Below, piece by piece: positions 62,201 through 64,000 of a stretch of DNA of 64,000 nt (positions are counted from its first letter, which is position 1; each line of letters opens with the position of its first letter). This stretch comes from DASZVB01 sp035545855 (GTDB taxonomy: Bacteria > Myxococcota_A > Polyangia > Polyangiales > Polyangiaceae). The DNA is taken from the NCBI GenBank assembly GCA_035545855.1, contig DASZXK010000082.1:1-64000 (forward strand), given 5' to 3'. Below the pieces are notes generated by a model. That model made no database searches, was not told the DNA's origin, and saw only the letters and a program-made list of their open reading frames with translations. Position numbers and translations under genes: made by a program.

Positions 62201-62381
62201 CATCTGGAAACTCGGCCTCACCGTCCTTTGTGACCGGGCGAAGGACTTCGTTCCCGACCTCCTGCCGCTTCCGGAAGACGGTCTCGGCGGGCTCGCGAAG
62301 GACTACGTGAGCTCCGCAGTCGAGGACACCATCGACGACTCGGACCTCTGCCGTGCAGCCGCGCCCTGCACGGCTGCATGA
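59277..62381 (+). CDS. Tat-exported lipoprotein, 1034 residues, VWA-like
   Basis: From a GTG at 59277: V-Q-T-R-R-E-F-L-G gives a twin-arginine motif and F-A-A-C a lipobox (Cys near 23). A Gly/Asp/Ser linker follows. Residues about 75-170 resemble a transglutaminase-like domain (E-R-A-E-L-L-A-S-L-L-G-R-A-G). Residues about 440-580 look like a von Willebrand A-type fold (V-L-W-D-G-T-G-S, L-L-F-T-D-G-D-V), although D-G-T-G-S lacks the classical Ser pair. The C-terminal third is Ala/Leu-rich. No known family. A terminator-like hairpin lies inside its 3' end. Confidence 0.7.
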   Translation: MQTRREFLGAVSAAVSAGVFAACGSDDAKRSVSRGGDGGLDGGAADSGADSSADAGDAGSAGNRLEILRQALAASPDHLRAQADALVRAGDAKALFEFVRDSVRVLPPFEALESIETAVRHGTDAVLRSGAGTPRERAELLASLLGRAGHTASVVAADPDGALAASTAPATVFTRAAHAAFDPAPLPASLAATGSVPPPALLDPTGTDADALAAKLEALLPTPDPRLFTLPSFYGMPLVALEEGGKTTYLNTLLADAVYGEGNATNIRPAAAMNAPRSVKVSLGVTRARAPSTVVELVSETYTFAELAGTRLRVSPQTTLPAPLYLRAKPGDLTTFVASFSLFSAAGAHVKTTVGSALTPFGDVAAPPASGGSVNGVPVAKGGDVSKVASVSVSASARGFPVVELEVAPKDASGNVVLGLPASAFAVDEGGDARSAVVRENGGAPRVLVLWDGTGSQPVPTAPLGIAIGNAVLAAMPGATLQVSLLTGSPSAIGYTLTTAAAVGAALAGLSDVQSLVFGGLVAGLASAPTLVLLFTDGDVEPDAGLRARALAATAGCPVVVVGCATGSSVVIPEPLQAIANASGGTYVDGGDLTDPTAATTAIGTVAGRRSSAPYRLAYTAPLDGPTTRHVQVKVGKDGTADYTVPPSPAPSSELVGIHLHVEIDGIAVDRTLAGLPPGAAIADDTALAAAAGDVLGALLGSTWITFEGAAPTLSAWLDDALGAAIGYEPVLAKAATNDVTGAYDALGKAPARPFHSSLLAHAPFRPAASGAVVENRLRAVLHAFRPDRAASRTDLLPTTRFQCVGEPDPAKAFGATLRATLRLALAEQGIAARSTVSLLAGKTLAHVPFGNAADTALPAGVPAARRAAFLELLNRYADTDRLVAADGSSLAFFAVDPSGSALGVLPDGSGGAVEDCKELVEFIKNSMDELLSLVDELEAGCGGTVVAIAAVGEAAAIAVAEAALSFTDPLLDPSIWKLGLTVLCDRAKDFVPDLLPLPEDGLGGLAKDYVSSAVEDTIDDSDLCRAAAPCTAA
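62350..62374 (+). terminator. Hairpin inside 3' end of Tat lipoprotein gene
   Basis: Perfect 9-bp stem gccgtgcag/ctgcacggc with a 7-nt loop ends 5 bp before the stop at 62379-62381. It could terminate transcription before the thiolase gene, which starts 47 bp further on. Confidence 0.5.
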
Positions 62382-62427
62382 CGGTCCCGGGCTCCCCGGC
62401 CCCGGGGCACCGCGTTAAGGTTCGCGG

Positions 62428-63606
62428 ATGAAGGACGTTGCCGTCGTCTCCTACTGCCGGACTGGAATCGCGAAGGCCCAGCGCGGGGCGCTGAACCAGA
62501 CGCACGGGATCGCCATGGGCGCGCACGTGCTCTCGGAAGCCGTGCGGCGCGCGGGCATCGAGTCGCGAGAGATCGAGGACGTCGTGATGGGCTGCGGCCT
62601 TCCGGAGGGAGCGACGGGCCACAACGTCGCCCGGAACGCCGCGCTCTGGGCCGGCTTCCCCGTCGAGGTCCCCGGCATCACCGTGAACCGCTACTGCGGC
62701 TCCGGCATCAGCGCGATCTCCATCGGCGCGAACCGCATCGCGGCGGGCGAGGCGGACGTCGTCGTCGCGGGCGGGCTGGAGAGCATCAGCCTCGTCCAGT
62801 TCAACCTGAACCTGAACGGTTTCTTCTACGGACCCTTGCAAGAGAAGATGCCGAGTGTCTGGTGGTCGATGATCCAGACGGCGGATTTCGTCGCGGAGAA
62901 ATACGGCATCAGCCGGGAGGCGCAGGACGAGTACTCGAACATGAGCCAGGCGCGAGTCGCCGCCGCAGCCGCCGCCGGCAAGTTCGCGGAGGAGATCGTC
63001 CCGTTCCGCACGACGATGAAGGCCGTGGACAAGGCCACGGGGCAGACGTCGGAGCGGGAGGTGACGCTCGACCGGGACGAAGGCCCCCGGCCGGACACGA
63101 CCATCGAGAAGCTCGCCGCGCTCAGGCCCGTGAACGAAGGAGGCACCGTCACCGCCGGTAACTCGTCCCAGCTCTCCGACGGCGCCGCCGCGACGGTGCT
63201 CATGGACGCCGATCTCGCAGCGCGTCGTGGACTCCCGATCCTCGGGCTCTTCCGCGGGATGCACGTCGCGGCCGTGGCGCCGGAGGAGATGAGCATCGCG
63301 ATATCTCCGGCGATCCGAGGGCTCGAGCGGCGCCTCTCCGTCAGCGCGTCCGAGGTCGACCTCTGGGAGCTCCACGAGGCGTTCGCGGTGACCACCCTCT
63401 ACAACCAGCGGGAGCTCGGCACGCCCTGGGACGTCACGAACGTGAACGGCGGCGCCATCCCTCTCGGGCACCCCTACGGCATGTCCGGCGTCCGCTACGT
63501 GGGGAGCACCCTCATGGAGCTTCGCCGGAGGAACGCGAAGCGTGCGATAGTCGGGGTATGTACGGCGGGAGGAATGGCGACGGCGGCGCTCCTCGAGCGA
63601 CCCTGA
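62428..63606 (+). CDS. Acetyl-CoA acetyltransferase (thiolase)
   Basis: 392 residues. Nucleophile Cys90 in N-R-Y-C-G-S-G, H-E-A-F-A-V-T, the G-H-P-Y-G substrate His, and the acid/base Cys in G-V-C-T-A-G-G-M-A are all present, so it is likely active. It cleaves or forms a 3-ketoacyl-CoA bond in fatty acid degradation or acetoacetyl-CoA synthesis. No hydratase/dehydrogenase genes are next to it here. Confidence 0.93.
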   Translation: MKDVAVVSYCRTGIAKAQRGALNQTHGIAMGAHVLSEAVRRAGIESREIEDVVMGCGLPEGATGHNVARNAALWAGFPVEVPGITVNRYCGSGISAISIGANRIAAGEADVVVAGGLESISLVQFNLNLNGFFYGPLQEKMPSVWWSMIQTADFVAEKYGISREAQDEYSNMSQARVAAAAAAGKFAEEIVPFRTTMKAVDKATGQTSEREVTLDRDEGPRPDTTIEKLAALRPVNEGGTVTAGNSSQLSDGAAATVLMDADLAARRGLPILGLFRGMHVAAVAPEEMSIAISPAIRGLERRLSVSASEVDLWELHEAFAVTTLYNQRELGTPWDVTNVNGGAIPLGHPYGMSGVRYVGSTLMELRRRNAKRAIVGVCTAGGMATAALLERP

Positions 63607-63694
63607 GTCGGTCCTCGGTTGCCGCTCTCGGTCCGCGAGGCCGAGCGCATCCTCGAGCGCCGCTTCTCGGGCGCGCAGGAATTCGCCTGAAGCC

Positions 63695-64000
63695 GTGGTG
63701 ACGGACGAGAGACTTCCCATCGCGTACCTTCCCGGCGCGAGCGGACGCGGCTCGGTCTTCCGAGCCGTCGCGGAGCGGCTCGGGCGCCGGCGTCCGTCGC
63801 TCCTCGTCGACTATCCGGGGCTCTCGGACGTTCCTCTCGACCCGAGCATCGAGTCTCTCTCGGATCTGACCACCTGGGTGGCCAATCAGATACCCGACCG
63901 CGTGGACGTGGTCTCGCTCTCGGCGGGGTGCGCCGTCGCGCTCCGCCTCGCGCTCGCGTTTCCGGCCGCGGTCCGCCGCCTCGTCCTCGTGACGGCGGCG
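63695..64000 (+). CDS. Partial alpha/beta hydrolase
   Basis: Begins at GTG 63695 (or 63698) and runs off the right edge after 102 codons. The product opens with L-P-I-A-Y-L-P-G-A-S-G-R and has L-V-D-Y-P-G-L and V-S-L-S-A-G-C-A-V-A-L, where S-L-S-A-G is a nucleophile-elbow-like motif. It resembles small acylesterase-type hydrolases; the C-terminal half is missing. Confidence 0.65.
   Translation, partial: MVTDERLPIAYLPGASGRGSVFRAVAERLGRRRPSLLVDYPGLSDVPLDPSIESLSDLTTWVANQIPDRVDVVSLSAGCAVALRLALAFPAAVRRLVLVTAA

Noticed and set aside
63619..63690. 23-codon frame before the last hydrolase
   Set aside because: It has gene-like codon use, but it is short with a TTG start and no ribosome site; probably a chance or decayed fragment.

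Overview
The window looks like chromosomal DNA of a high-GC myxobacterium-like bacterium, most plausibly Myxococcota order Polyangiales. The reasons are uniformly GC-rich codon use, many lipoproteins with a lipobox followed by Gly/Ser/Ala-rich linkers, two secreted proteins built from a cysteine-rich repeat (C-V-D-x-x-x-D-x-x-x-C-G-x-C-G-x-x-C), a PEGA/TPR protein beside a Ser/Thr kinase, and a GH44 enzyme with a MYXO-CTERM-like tail. No rRNA, tRNA or CRISPR array was found. The taxon is inferred from these traits and not proven.

Layout. 1-3.5 kb: two small lipoproteins and a group II intron with its maturase, sitting in a gene-poor stretch. 3.5-10 kb: an anion permease, an alpha/beta hydrolase coupled to a RibD-C reductase, a pirin and a CocE/NonD hydrolase. 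10.3-14.8 kb: a coupled set of Ser/Thr kinase, TPR/PEGA protein and 12-repeat Cys-rich lipoprotein. 14.7-21.7 kb: GH44 glycosidase, 5'-3' exonuclease, GFA-type zinc protein, second Cys-repeat lipoprotein, membrane protein and acyltransferase.

21.7-36.8 kb is the centrepiece. A compact, almost gap-free operon (hypF-hypC-hypD-hypE-small subunit-large subunit-cysteine-free NifU-like protein-DUF5947-like-DUF6084-like-382-aa unknown-maturation protease-hypA-hypB-PAS/SpoIIE phosphatase) encodes a [NiFe]-hydrogenase with group 1h (formerly group 5, actinobacterial-type, high-affinity) features. The small subunit has no Tat signal and carries Cys-x-x-Asp in place of Cys-x-x-Cys. The large subunit has the ICGICGDNHATC motif. 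The likely role is scavenging trace H2 as an energy source during starvation. Divergent from hypF lies a coupled HATPase anti-sigma-type kinase and STAS-type pair. The last operon gene is a SpoIIE/PP2C phosphatase with a PAS domain. Together these are the three parts of a partner-switching circuit bracketing the hydrogenase genes, the most interesting hypothesis in the window.

36.9-53.3 kb: a DUF2007-type zinc-ribbon protein, phytochelatin-synthase-like protein, lipase, FMN reductase, GlnD (with a 13-residue tandem duplication in an ACT domain), an FG-GAP/CARDB lipoprotein, a VWA lipoprotein, a CinA-like/nucleotidyltransferase fusion, glycerate kinase, another lipoprotein, a 2'-5' RNA ligase and a GH18 chitinase. 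53.7-64 kb: TRAP transporter permeases with unusually long subunits, a YCII/DGPF protein with its ECF42-type sigma factor, a GNAT acetyltransferase, a 1034-residue Tat lipoprotein, a thiolase and the start of an alpha/beta hydrolase cut by the window edge.
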